A stretch of 64,000 nucleotides of DNA from Chitinophagaceae bacterium (GTDB lineage: Bacteria > Bacteroidota > Bacteroidia > Chitinophagales > UBA10324). The notes below the pieces were generated by a model. That model saw only the letters and a list, made by a program, of their open reading frames with translations. It made no database searches and had not been told where the DNA came from. The position numbers and the translations under genes are program-made. Shown here in pieces: positions 17,286 to 26,730 of the stretch. The stretch lies in contig JADKFU010000005.1 of assembly GCA_016717285.1 (NCBI GenBank), forward strand, positions 2,216,501 to 2,280,500, given 5' to 3'. Positions within the stretch are counted from its first letter, which is position 1. Each line of letters begins with the position of its first letter.

Positions 17286-20200
17286 TTATTGAGGAATATC
17301 ATTTCCGGTTATTACACTTACTTCATGTTGCTTCTCATCATTTACCAGCGAAATCGAATCACCTTTTAACTCCACACCATCTTCCGAAATATTTATTTTT
17401 TCATTTTGCATCGGATCATTCGAGAAATGAATTACATAAAGCGTATCCATGTATCTGTAATTCACTTTCACATCTTCCCAATCCGGTGGAAGGCAAGGAT
17501 TAAATTTCAAGGAAGTTCCCTCACGTCTGATTCCGAAAAATGATTCTATAATAAGCTGATACATCCATCCTGCGGATCCTGTGTACCACGTCCAACCACC
17601 ACGACCTGTATGTTGCGAAACAGCATACACATCTGCAGCAATAACATAAGGCTCGGTTTTATAAATTTCAATTTCATGAGGCGTGCTTCCATGATTGACG
17701 GGGTTGATCATCTTTAATAATTCCCATGTTTTTTTCTTGTCGCCTAATGCTGCAAAAGCCATGATCATCCAAACGGCAGCATGCGTGTACTGTCCTCCAT
17801 TTTCACGAACACCGGGCACATACCCTTTTATATATCCCGGATTTAAATCTGACTTGTCAAAAGGTGGATCAAACAACTGAATGATTTTATCTTCCTTTCT
17901 CACCAACCGCTTATCGGCTTCGTCCATGCCCATTTTTGAACGTGCAAGTTCTCCCGCTCCCGAAAGCACTGACCAGCTTTGAACAATAGAATCAATCTGG
18001 CACTCCGCATTTTCAGAAGAACCAAGTGGAGTTCCGTCATCGAAATAAGCTCGCCGATACCAGGAGCCATCCCAGCCATGCGCCTCTATATTTTTCTTCA
18101 ACTCTTCTTCCCGAATCTTACAATGCTCCGCAAAGCTTAGATCTCCGCGCATTACCGCAATCTCTGCAAATCGTTTCAGCACATCATACAGAAAAAAGCC
18201 CAGCCAAATACTTTCGCCTTTACCCTCCTCACCTATTTTATCCATTCCGTCATTCCAGTCGCCTGAGCCCATCAGCGGCAAACCGTGCGTTCCGAATCGC
18301 AGACCGTATTCTATTGCCTTCACACAATGCTCATATAAGTTTGATGACTGGTCATGACGCAATGGAAGATCATAATAAGATTCTTCACCGGCATTCAGTA
18401 TTCGTCCATCAAGAAAATTCACCTGTTCATTCAACACAGCAGCATCTCCCGTGGTGATTACATAACGGCTCGTTACAAAAGGCAGCCACAGATAATCATC
18501 CGAACATCGTGTGCGTACGCCTCTGCCTGTTGGAGGATGCCACCAATGTTGTACATCGCCTTCTTTAAACTGGCGTGAAGCGCACAACAATATCTGATCA
18601 CGGGCAAGCAGAGGTTCGGTATGCATCACAGATAATACATCCTGCAGTTGATCGCGGAAACCGAATGCACCTCCTGACTGATAAAATCCGCTGCGTGCCC
18701 AAAGACGACAGGCAAGTGTTTGGTAATTGAGCCAACCATTGGTGAGGTAATTTAAAGCTGCGTCCGGAGTTTCAACCTGTATAGTTGTCAAAGCTTTCGC
18801 CCAATATTTCTTAACACGATCCAATGCTTCGCGGGCTGCAACTCTTCCACGAAATTGCCGGACGAGGTTACTCGCTGCATTCGTATTATGACCAGTTCCT
18901 AAAAGAAAAACACTTTCGCGTTGCTCATCATTTGCAAGATCGAAACTAACCTGTATGGCAGCGCATGCATCAAGCGCAGCGCCTGTTTTTCCTGAAAGCC
19001 GTGCGCGGTTCATTGCATCAGGATTTTTCAGCTTGCCGTTGCGACCGATAAATTCAGTACGATCGGTAGTAATAGTTTTTACGGTTTCATTCGTATCAAA
19101 GAAGGCCACACGATTACCGAATTCTGTATTGTAAGAATTCCTGGCGAAAATGGCACCACTGGTTAAATCCAGTTCAGTAATAATAAACATGTTGGTTTTT
19201 GGTCGCATGTCACCAAGCACCCATTCCACATAACCAGTAAGTGAAAGCCGGCGTGGCCTGCCTGAAAGATTGCGCGTTTTTATGACTGTGAATTTTACTG
19301 CGTCTTTCAGGTCAACGTAAACACACATCTCGGAATGAATTCCATCTTCGATATGCTCAAACAGACTGTATCCAAAACCATGTCGGGTGATGTAAGCTGA
19401 TTTTCCTCTCGAAGGAAGTGGCGCCGGCGACCAGTAACGCGCGCTTTCTTCATCACGTAAATAAAATGCTTCACCTGATGCATCAGTAACAGGATCGTTA
19501 TTCCACGGAGTGAGCCGAAGCTCATGTGCATTTTCAATCCATGTATAAGACTGACCGCTTTCTGAAATTACCGTTCCGAAATTTTGATTGGCAATAACAT
19601 TTACCCATGGAGCAGGTGTCCTTTTTGCCTGGTCGGTGATGATCACATATTCTTTTCCTTCCGGAGAAAAACCGCCTGTTCCATTGAAGAAATTCAAATC
19701 ATCAGGTAGTGGAATGGATTTATCCACGCTTGGATAAAACTTAAGTGGAGTAAACGCAGGCACCATTCCTTTCAATGGACTCCTGCGATTCATTTGCCCT
19801 TCCAGCGTGCCCCATTTATCTGCAATTACAACACGCGCTACTGTTTGAAATAAAATACGGTCTTCATTGGAAATCTGATCTGATGACCTGATAAAAATAC
19901 CACCGGGCTTATCCTGGAGATCATTCGCAATGCCCGGATTAATTAGGGCCAGCATTTGATTTTGCAAGGTCTGACGGTAACCACCATGGTCTTCATTCCA
20001 GATAACGAGATCAACTACTAACCCTTTGAATCGCCAGTAAGCATGCGCCTGCACCAACTGTTTCACCAATCCAATGTTGGCACTGTCTTCAATCTGTAAC
20101 AAAACAATGGGTAAGTCGCCGGAAACAGCATAACTCCACAACCCTGACTGACCACGTTGATTTCTCATAATGGTGGCCACATCTGTTCTGACCGAAGGAT

Positions 20201-23200
20201 TTACAAAAATCACAGAACTTGCAAGTCTGCCATACAATTGTGAATCGGATTCGGTAGCATTAATCTGCCGCAACACCACCTGGCTATGTGTCCACGCCAA
20301 TTCAAAGGCGCGGTCTATCAGGTGACGGTCCTGGTATTTATCTATCAGGCCTGAACACACTTCGCGTGTTGCACCGATACCATACACCATATCCATAGCA
20401 ACCGATTCCAACGGATTCAGCGTAATCCTGTATTGAATAGATACAATAGGATCAAGCACAGAGCCCTGGCTTGCTGTAAGCGGATCTGAATGGTGCATTA
20501 CCCTGGGATCAGAAATAGTATTTCCACGACCGATAAATTGATCTCTGTTGGTTTCATACGAAACGTTCTGCACTTTTCCTTCATGAACTTTCATGAGGTG
20601 AAATATCCAGGGAGGTTGTTCATGAATGGAACGCGGACGACGCGTACACAAAATGGCTTGCCGGGAATCAATGATCTCAGTTTGAACAAACAGGTTATTG
20701 AATGCAGGATGTATCGCATCTGCCATTGCAGTATTCAGCACCACTTCTGCATAGCTCGTAATTTCTATTGACCTGCTTTTCCGGGAATGATTGGTAATAT
20801 GTACACGCCGTATTTCCACGTCATCTTCCGGAGATACTACAATTTCAGTGTGCGTTTCCAGGTTGTTATCACGTCGTCGGAATTCTGCACGACCCTGAGA
20901 AAAAATAACTTCATAATGATCTGCAGGTTTCAATGCAGGCTGATGTGCAGACGACCAAAATACACCGCTCTCCAGGTCACGGATGAAACAAAAGGTTCCC
21001 CAATTGTCGCAGGTAGTATCTTCGCGCCAACGCGTCAACGCAACATCTTTCCAACGGCTGTAACCACCTCCGGAATTTGTAATCATCACATGATAATTAC
21101 CATTCGATAATAATTGTATTTCGGGAATTGGTGTATGGGGCGTATTGATCACGCGCATTTCTGTATCGGTTGCTGAAACGGGCGCTATATCAGCAACTGC
21201 CACTGCTGGCAGGTAGAAACTCGTAACCTGCGGAACTCTTTCCTGCAGCAACAATAATGTAGACTGAAGCTGCGGCTCTGACTCAAATCTTTTTTGCATC
21301 GGTTGGTTGAGCAGGTAATACGCTAATGCTAATAAGCTCATTCCTTCGTGATGCGCCATGTAAGATCTGATCACTGCAAAAGATTGACCTCTTGGTAATC
21401 GTGCAGGTGTATAATCTATCGCTTCAAAAAAACCATATCTTCCTTCGAAGCCCTGCTCAACAAGTTCTTCAAGATTTTTGCACGCGGCCTGTGGTGCAAT
21501 CATGAGCGCCATCACTGTAGCATAAGGTGCTATCACGAAGTCTTCACCCAGTCCACGCTTAAGGCCAAGACCGGGAACACCAAATGCACGATACTGATAA
21601 TTCAGGTGCGCATCCACCATGTTGTAGCCTGATTCAGAAATTCCCCATACGGATTCTCTTTTTTTACCGTATTCAATTTGCCGCTGCACAACAGCTCTGC
21701 ACGTTTGATCCAGCAACGTGTTTTCATAATTCGGCATAATCAGCATTGGCATCAGGTATTCGAACATGGAACCACTCCACGACATTAACACAGGGTCTGT
21801 TCCGGGATTAGAGAGTTGTCTGCCCAATGCAAACCAGCCTTCCTGTGGAATCTTACCCTGCGCAATAGCCACAAAAACTCCTATGCGCGATTCAGAACCC
21901 AGCAAATCGTAGAACCCCGCATCGCGCCGGTGTTCATCCGCATTATAACCGATGGAAAGTAAATGCTTCGTTTTATCAAACAGGAAATCATACTCCATAT
22001 CTGAAAGCTCATCACATTCCTGACTGAGTCTTTCTATTATCATTAATCTTTCCTTTGCCCTTCCGGCAGCAACAACGATCTGTTTCGCGAGTGTCTCCAG
22101 CCATTCCTTTTCTTCAGTTGTATTTTCTCCCTCTTGCACCAAGTTGATTTTGGGAGTCAGGTTGATGCTCATCTGTGCTACTTCAGACAACGTAGGGTTT
22201 GCAGGGATTTCGCTATACAGTGCAGTGAATTTTAGAGGAGCAGGTTGAAGTACCAACCATGGAGCCAGCGTCACAAATTCCTGCAAGGCACTTTGACATT
22301 GAGCATCGAGCGCATTAACCCACCATTGTATTTCACTCAGCGAAGAAGCGCCGAATGTTTGCACTATTTCCACTGTGAGTTTTGAAAAGTGATCTATTGA
22401 AATCTTAGCCGCTTCCAGTGTTGAAGGAGGAAATAGGCATAAGGTTTCTATTTCTTCCTGCAGTTCTTTCAGCAGTTCGTTATCTTTTACTTTTTCTGCA
22501 AGAACACCGGCAGTATCCCGAAGACCTTCGAATAATCTTTCGCTGCATATTTTTTGATTGGCTAAAGAAAGAATTCCCTGCTTCAATGTCAGCAGCATTC
22601 CCGCGAGGTTTCCGCTATCCACCGTCGAAACATATTTCGGCGGTAAGGGCATTAGTGTGCGTGTATCATACCAATTAAAAAAATGACCATGATAACGTTC
22701 AAGATGCTGCATGGTAGTGATTGCATTGTTAGTGCGGTGAATTAATTGTTCGGAAGTGAGATAACCGAAGTCGTATGCAGAAAGATTAGCCAACAGTGAA
22801 AGTCCCATATTGGTGGGAGAAGTACGATGCGCAATCCGCGAAATAAGATGCTCCTGGTAATTATCAGGTGGCAGCCAGTTGTCTTCCTGTCCAACAAAAT
22901 TTTCAAAAAACGCCCATGTTTTTCTGGCCATCCTTTGAAGGAAGATGGTTTGATGCGCCGTTAAATTTTCTTTTCGTTCGTCGCGTGAACGACTGATCCA
23001 CCATGCTACAAACGGAGATGCGATCCACAAAAGCAACACAGGACCCGCAATCACTAATGAGAGTGGAGCATATGCAGACAAATAAACAAATACGCCTGCA
23101 CTGATTACCGGAGCAAACCACATAGTAAAATAAGATGACAGCAGCCATTGGTTATTGATTGCTACGTTTGCAGATGGATTCCACTCCAATAATTTTCTAC

Positions 23201-25988
23201 GGGTGAAAATCATTCGCCAGGCAGTCAGCAGAATAGCGTGGAGACTTATATATGCCTCGTAAGGCAGGCATATAAACATAAACACATGCTGTATAAAATC
23301 ATTGATCACATTCCGGATTGTATTTGTGACATGCTGCCGCAAAAGCACATCCACCGGTTTTTTATAGATGCTCCAGATGAACATGAGCAAAGTAGTAGTA
23401 ATAATAATTCCGATTATGCTGATGGTCCAGAACCACGGTGCATCAGAAATCATCCATCCAAACAAGAGCAGAAAAAATAAAGCGGGCGCAACCAGGCTTC
23501 TGCGAAGATTATCGAAAATTTTCCAGCGCGATAATGAAGAGAGCGGATTTTTCTGAGTGCGCTTGCCAATACCCGGAACACGGCGAAAAAGCCATCGTGC
23601 AATCTGCCAGTCACCACGAACCCAGCGGTGACGGCGTTTCATGTCTGCGAGGTAACCGGAAGGATATTCTTCATACAACTGCACATCACTGATTAATCCC
23701 GACCGCGTATAACATCCTTCCAGTAAATCATGACTTAGTATGCGATTTTCAGGAAAGCGGTTGTTCAGTGCTTCTTCAAAAATGTCAACCTCGTAAATTC
23801 CTTTTCCAATAAAAGACCCTTCCTGCAATAAATCCTGGTATACATTGGAAACCGCTCTTGTGTATGGATCAATGCCCGGCTCATTGCCATGCATCTTTGC
23901 AAATAATGAACTGTGTGCACGTGGCAAGCTGGTTGCTAACCTTGGCTGAAGAATACCATAGCCATCAGTTACTCTTCCTTTAGCAGGATTGTATATAGCC
24001 TGATTCAGCGGATGAGAAATGGTGGCAATGATTTTCCATGCAGTTTCACGTGGCAACTGAGTATCCGAATCGAGCGTAATAACATATTTTATTTTAGGGA
24101 ATATTTCCGATTCTCCTACTATGAGTAAAAAAGATTCCCGTCCCCTGCCGCGCAACAATCCATTCAGCTCACTCAGTTTTCCACGCTTGCGTTCATAACC
24201 CATCCACTTTTTTTCGATAGCGTTCCAACGACGCGGACGGTGAAAGAGAAAAAATGTATCATTCTTCTCCCGTTGATATTTTTTATTAAGCGCTATTATT
24301 TTTTGCTCCGCCAGTTCGAGCAAGGGCTTATCCTCAGGAAGTGATTCCGTTTTTGCATCAGCAAAATCAGTAAGTAAAGCGAAATGAAGATTTTCATCCC
24401 TGTTGGCAAGGAATCTTACTTCCATCGTTTCAATCAGATTCTCTACATCAGCAACACTGGTTAACATGGAAGGAACAGCCACCAGCGTGCGGGATTCAGG
24501 ATCTATTCCCGAAGAATAATCCATGCGGGAAAGAAAATGCGGATGGATCAGTAATGTTACCAGCCAGTTTATAAATGTAACAGCCAGGTGACTCGTCGCT
24601 ATCAGTGATACGCATGCAATAGCAATCAGCCATGGAATATTAAATCCTTCACCATATCCTTTTGCAGTCAATGCAATGGTTAGCATCAATGTAATAAGAA
24701 TGCTGCTGCCGCTATATAATAAGAGTGGAAATTTCCCTACAAACTTTCTGAAGTTTTCGATGCGGGGCCATTTCGCGCCAGCCATTTTTTCTAACTGCGC
24801 TACACCTTTACCGACAAGATAATAGCCCACATGGCTGGCCACCTGGTCCATTCCATTTTGCTGCGCATTTTCTGCAGCAAGCTGAATAGCAGTAGCTGCC
24901 ACTTGCTGCTCAGAGAAATTGCTGTATTTGGAAATCTTCTCTACTATGTGTCGATAATGGTCACGTGTGTGAAAATCCATTTTTGAATAAATACCTTGCG
25001 GATCTTCACGGAGCTTCTGTTCTACTACACTCGTGGTTTCTACGAATTCACGCCAATCGGTGCTATTCAGAAATCGCAGGCTGCCGATGCTGTTACTCAT
25101 AGAAACCTGGTCGGCTGCCTGCTTCTGATTTTCAAGGTGAACCAATTCATTGCTGGTGTTACCATTCTCTGCAAGGCGTTGTTCGATCCAGGTAAGCGGA
25201 AGCGTTAGCGCAGGACCTTTGCCCAATAAACGGCGGGTTAGCTCTGCAACAAACGAACTGGCCATGGGAGGTTCTGATCGCGCCATGTCCGCAGTAATCA
25301 CGATCAGGCTTTTCGGATCCTTTTCAGCAGTTTCCGTCATCAGGTCAGCCCAATAATCAGCCAGGTTTTTATGGATTCTGTCCATCGCTAACTGCGCTGC
25401 AAGACGACGAAGATTTTCGATCAGTGCAAGACGAAGCATGATCGGGATGGCCCACAATTCTCCCAGCTTTAAAGAAGTTACGGTTTGATATGCCAAGACA
25501 AAACTCAGCAAGCTTTTTAAATCGACGCGTCCATCACTGTGCGATATAATTTCCAGGGCGATGTCATAAACGCGGGGAAAATCTGCAGAAGGTCCTTTTG
25601 AAAGTCGTGGCAGGGTCTCGCTATAACCTTTGGGTAAATGTTTTTTACCCGTGTAAACCTGTTCCTCAATAAGATAAAAATTATCCAGCAGCCATTCACC
25701 GGCAGGTTCAATAAGACTATTTTCCTTTGCAGATGCGGTGAGCAGATTATGAACTTCGAGCAGCATGTCTTCATTCTCTGCGAGTCGTTTGAGCAGTTGC
25801 TCCGGCGATGACCCGCTGCTAAGCGTATGTCCCTCAGCCAGCGATTTAGCATATTGGTCCATCTGTTCAGTGCTGAATAATTCAGCACGCAAAGGAGATT
25901 TCTCATTTGCATATTTTTTCATGAGGTTTTCTCCAAGAAAAGAAATCCGTATCTGCGAAAAGAAATCCTGAATGGCTGTACTCTTCAC
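17286..25988 (-). CDS. ndvB: Cyclic beta-1,2-glucan synthase (GT84-GH94)
   Basis: 2,900 residues, matching the ~2,800-2,900 of Brucella Cgs and Rhizobium NdvB. The N-terminal ~400 residues are helical. Membrane segments lie at ~421-444 and 452-481, with more around 820-1010. The GT84 catalytic region holds LDSDTQLPRETAW (639-651) and later RHRWVRGDW. Then come a six-hairpin/glucoamylase-like region (NMGLSLLANLSAYDFGYLT ... MDYNMVDAH-like and GQSFAVIRSYMAHHEGMS) and two beta-sandwich plus barrel GH94 modules (GSGDWNDGMDKIG; VRENGGQYTHAAVWMIMAF; GRGGWTWYTGSAGWMYQ). Known homologues make cyclic beta-1,2-glucan at the inner membrane from UDP-glucose, and GH94 sets ring size. Use of the symbol assumes the same function. 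Confidence 0.9.
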   Translation of the reverse strand: MKSTAIQDFFSQIRISFLGENLMKKYANEKSPLRAELFSTEQMDQYAKSLAEGHTLSSGSSPEQLLKRLAENEDMLLEVHNLLTASAKENSLIEPAGEWLLDNFYLIEEQVYTGKKHLPKGYSETLPRLSKGPSADFPRVYDIALEIISHSDGRVDLKSLLSFVLAYQTVTSLKLGELWAIPIMLRLALIENLRRLAAQLAMDRIHKNLADYWADLMTETAEKDPKSLIVITADMARSEPPMASSFVAELTRRLLGKGPALTLPLTWIEQRLAENGNTSNELVHLENQKQAADQVSMSNSIGSLRFLNSTDWREFVETTSVVEQKLREDPQGIYSKMDFHTRDHYRHIVEKISKYSNFSEQQVAATAIQLAAENAQQNGMDQVASHVGYYLVGKGVAQLEKMAGAKWPRIENFRKFVGKFPLLLYSGSSILITLMLTIALTAKGYGEGFNIPWLIAIACVSLIATSHLAVTFINWLVTLLIHPHFLSRMDYSSGIDPESRTLVAVPSMLTSVADVENLIETMEVRFLANRDENLHFALLTDFADAKTESLPEDKPLLELAEQKIIALNKKYQREKNDTFFLFHRPRRWNAIEKKWMGYERKRGKLSELNGLLRGRGRESFLLIVGESEIFPKIKYVITLDSDTQLPRETAWKIIATISHPLNQAIYNPAKGRVTDGYGILQPRLATSLPRAHSSLFAKMHGNEPGIDPYTRAVSNVYQDLLQEGSFIGKGIYEVDIFEEALNNRFPENRILSHDLLEGCYTRSGLISDVQLYEEYPSGYLADMKRRHRWVRGDWQIARWLFRRVPGIGKRTQKNPLSSLSRWKIFDNLRRSLVAPALFFLLLFGWMISDAPWFWTISIIGIIITTTLLMFIWSIYKKPVDVLLRQHVTNTIRNVINDFIQHVFMFICLPYEAYISLHAILLTAWRMIFTRRKLLEWNPSANVAINNQWLLSSYFTMWFAPVISAGVFVYLSAYAPLSLVIAGPVLLLWIASPFVAWWISRSRDERKENLTAHQTIFLQRMARKTWAFFENFVGQEDNWLPPDNYQEHLISRIAHRTSPTNMGLSLLANLSAYDFGYLTSEQLIHRTNNAITTMQHLERYHGHFFNWYDTRTLMPLPPKYVSTVDSGNLAGMLLTLKQGILSLANQKICSERLFEGLRDTAGVLAEKVKDNELLKELQEEIETLCLFPPSTLEAAKISIDHFSKLTVEIVQTFGASSLSEIQWWVNALDAQCQSALQEFVTLAPWLVLQPAPLKFTALYSEIPANPTLSEVAQMSINLTPKINLVQEGENTTEEKEWLETLAKQIVVAAGRAKERLMIIERLSQECDELSDMEYDFLFDKTKHLLSIGYNADEHRRDAGFYDLLGSESRIGVFVAIAQGKIPQEGWFALGRQLSNPGTDPVLMSWSGSMFEYLMPMLIMPNYENTLLDQTCRAVVQRQIEYGKKRESVWGISESGYNMVDAHLNYQYRAFGVPGLGLKRGLGEDFVIAPYATVMALMIAPQAACKNLEELVEQGFEGRYGFFEAIDYTPARLPRGQSFAVIRSYMAHHEGMSLLALAYYLLNQPMQKRFESEPQLQSTLLLLQERVPQVTSFYLPAVAVADIAPVSATDTEMRVINTPHTPIPEIQLLSNGNYHVMITNSGGGYSRWKDVALTRWREDTTCDNWGTFCFIRDLESGVFWSSAHQPALKPADHYEVIFSQGRAEFRRRDNNLETHTEIVVSPEDDVEIRRVHITNHSRKSRSIEITSYAEVVLNTAMADAIHPAFNNLFVQTEIIDSRQAILCTRRPRSIHEQPPWIFHLMKVHEGKVQNVSYETNRDQFIGRGNTISDPRVMHHSDPLTASQGSVLDPIVSIQYRITLNPLESVAMDMVYGIGATREVCSGLIDKYQDRHLIDRAFELAWTHSQVVLRQINATESDSQLYGRLASSVIFVNPSVRTDVATIMRNQRGQSGLWSYAVSGDLPIVLLQIEDSANIGLVKQLVQAHAYWRFKGLVVDLVIWNEDHGGYRQTLQNQMLALINPGIANDLQDKPGGIFIRSSDQISNEDRILFQTVARVVIADKWGTLEGQMNRRSPLKGMVPAFTPLKFYPSVDKSIPLPDDLNFFNGTGGFSPEGKEYVIITDQAKRTPAPWVNVIANQNFGTVISESGQSYTWIENAHELRLTPWNNDPVTDASGEAFYLRDEESARYWSPAPLPSRGKSAYITRHGFGYSLFEHIEDGIHSEMCVYVDLKDAVKFTVIKTRNLSGRPRRLSLTGYVEWVLGDMRPKTNMFIITELDLTSGAIFARNSYNTEFGNRVAFFDTNETVKTITTDRTEFIGRNGKLKNPDAMNRARLSGKTGAALDACAAIQVSFDLANDEQRESVFLLGTGHNTNAASNLVRQFRGRVAAREALDRVKKYWAKALTTIQVETPDAALNYLTNGWLNYQTLACRLWARSGFYQSGGAFGFRDQLQDVLSVMHTEPLLARDQILLCASRQFKEGDVQHWWHPPTGRGVRTRCSDDYLWLPFVTSRYVITTGDAAVLNEQVNFLDGRILNAGEESYYDLPLRHDQSSNLYEHCVKAIEYGLRFGTHGLPLMGSGDWNDGMDKIGEEGKGESIWLGFFLYDVLKRFAEIAVMRGDLSFAEHCKIREEELKKNIEAHGWDGSWYRRAYFDDGTPLGSSENAECQIDSIVQSWSVLSGAGELARSKMGMDEADKRLVRKEDKIIQLFDPPFDKSDLNPGYIKGYVPGVRENGGQYTHAAVWMIMAFAALGDKKKTWELLKMINPVNHGSTPHEIEIYKTEPYVIAADVYAVSQHTGRGGWTWYTGSAGWMYQLIIESFFGIRREGTSLKFNPCLPPDWEDVKVNYRYMDTLYVIHFSNDPMQNEKINISEDGVELKGDSISLVNDEKQHEVSVITGNDIPQ

Positions 25989-26362
25989 GTTGTGATCCTG
26001 TCTGTTTTGTAGATAAAAAAATTAGTCATCCATCACTTATCATTATGCAACCTCGTCGCTGGCCGTTTGGTTTTCCTGGTCCATTTTCAAGCTATTAAAT
26101 TTTCCAGTTAAAAAAAATTATAAGAATGCCGGGAAACCACCCATTGGGGAAATGGTTGCTCAATTTGGATAACTGCAATTAATTATCCAGAAGACTGATT
26201 GAAGAGATTGTATTTAGCTTCCCGGTTTTACTTTTATCATTGTGTAATTACATTTTTACATAGCTATTCCTTGCGTTAACATTAATAAACGGCTCCTCAT
26301 AAACATAACATTTTATTACTACCGATGATCCCTCTGCTTTCGAAACGTTAAATTCCTGAAAC

Positions 26363-26370
26363 TACTTTTG
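26363..26370 (+). promoter_or_regulatory. Candidate -7 box (TACTTTTG)
   Basis: A perfect TAnnTTTG. A TTTC about 20 bases upstream could act as a weak -33. Predicted transcription would start near 26377, 18 bases before a small ATG frame at 26395 and ~350 bases before the symporter gene. Confidence 0.45.
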
Positions 26371-26394
26371 CAAAAAAAATTCCAATTGATCATA

Positions 26395-26508
26395 ATGACT
26401 TTACGAAATCAAAAAACATCACCAGGAAAAACATACAGAATGCTCACAGCAATCTACTGCATACTGTTGATTACATTGATTGGAGGAATTAGTTTTGAAT
26501 TTTGCTGA
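26395..26508 (+). CDS. Possible 37-residue membrane peptide
   Basis: An ATG frame encodes a basic N-terminus (MTLRNQKTSPGKTYRM) and one hydrophobic helix (LTAIYCILLITLIGGISF) before a TGA. Charge and helix length suit a small inner-membrane protein, and a TAnnTTTG box sits 25 bases upstream. With no homologue known to me it may be chance. It lies in the otherwise empty 742 bases between the glucan synthase and symporter genes. Confidence 0.35.
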   Translation: MTLRNQKTSPGKTYRMLTAIYCILLITLIGGISFEFC

Positions 26509-26730
26509 GAACAACTACCACTCTTCAAAAATCTGAAAACACAATATGCTTCAGCGTAAAAAATGATGGAGATACCTTACCATGAATTATGATTTATCAA
26601 GTCGTTTTCAAGGCGAAGAAAACAAATCCCGCATTTCTTCCGAACAATCTATAAATAAAAGAATGTCAGATGTTGGTTCACGCGACACTATGTAATATAT
26701 TCCTATATTGACCATCAAAGCATATCCAGC
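26509..26730. other. Upstream region of the symporter gene, nothing recognised
   Basis: No further open frame, repeat or clear promoter box is visible. The sequence 25989-26362 on the other side of the small peptide frame is also without recognisable features, apart from a weak -7-like TAATTTTT upstream of the glucan synthase. Confidence 0.35.

Noticed and set aside
23238..25971. Several 60-130 codon frames opposite the glucan synthase
   Set aside because: All lie inside a single long, motif-rich coding frame on the minus strand; no independent features.
26041..26080. Single CCGTTTGG upstream of the glucan synthase as a third LytTR site
   Set aside because: No second 9-mer 21 bp away in the proper orientation.
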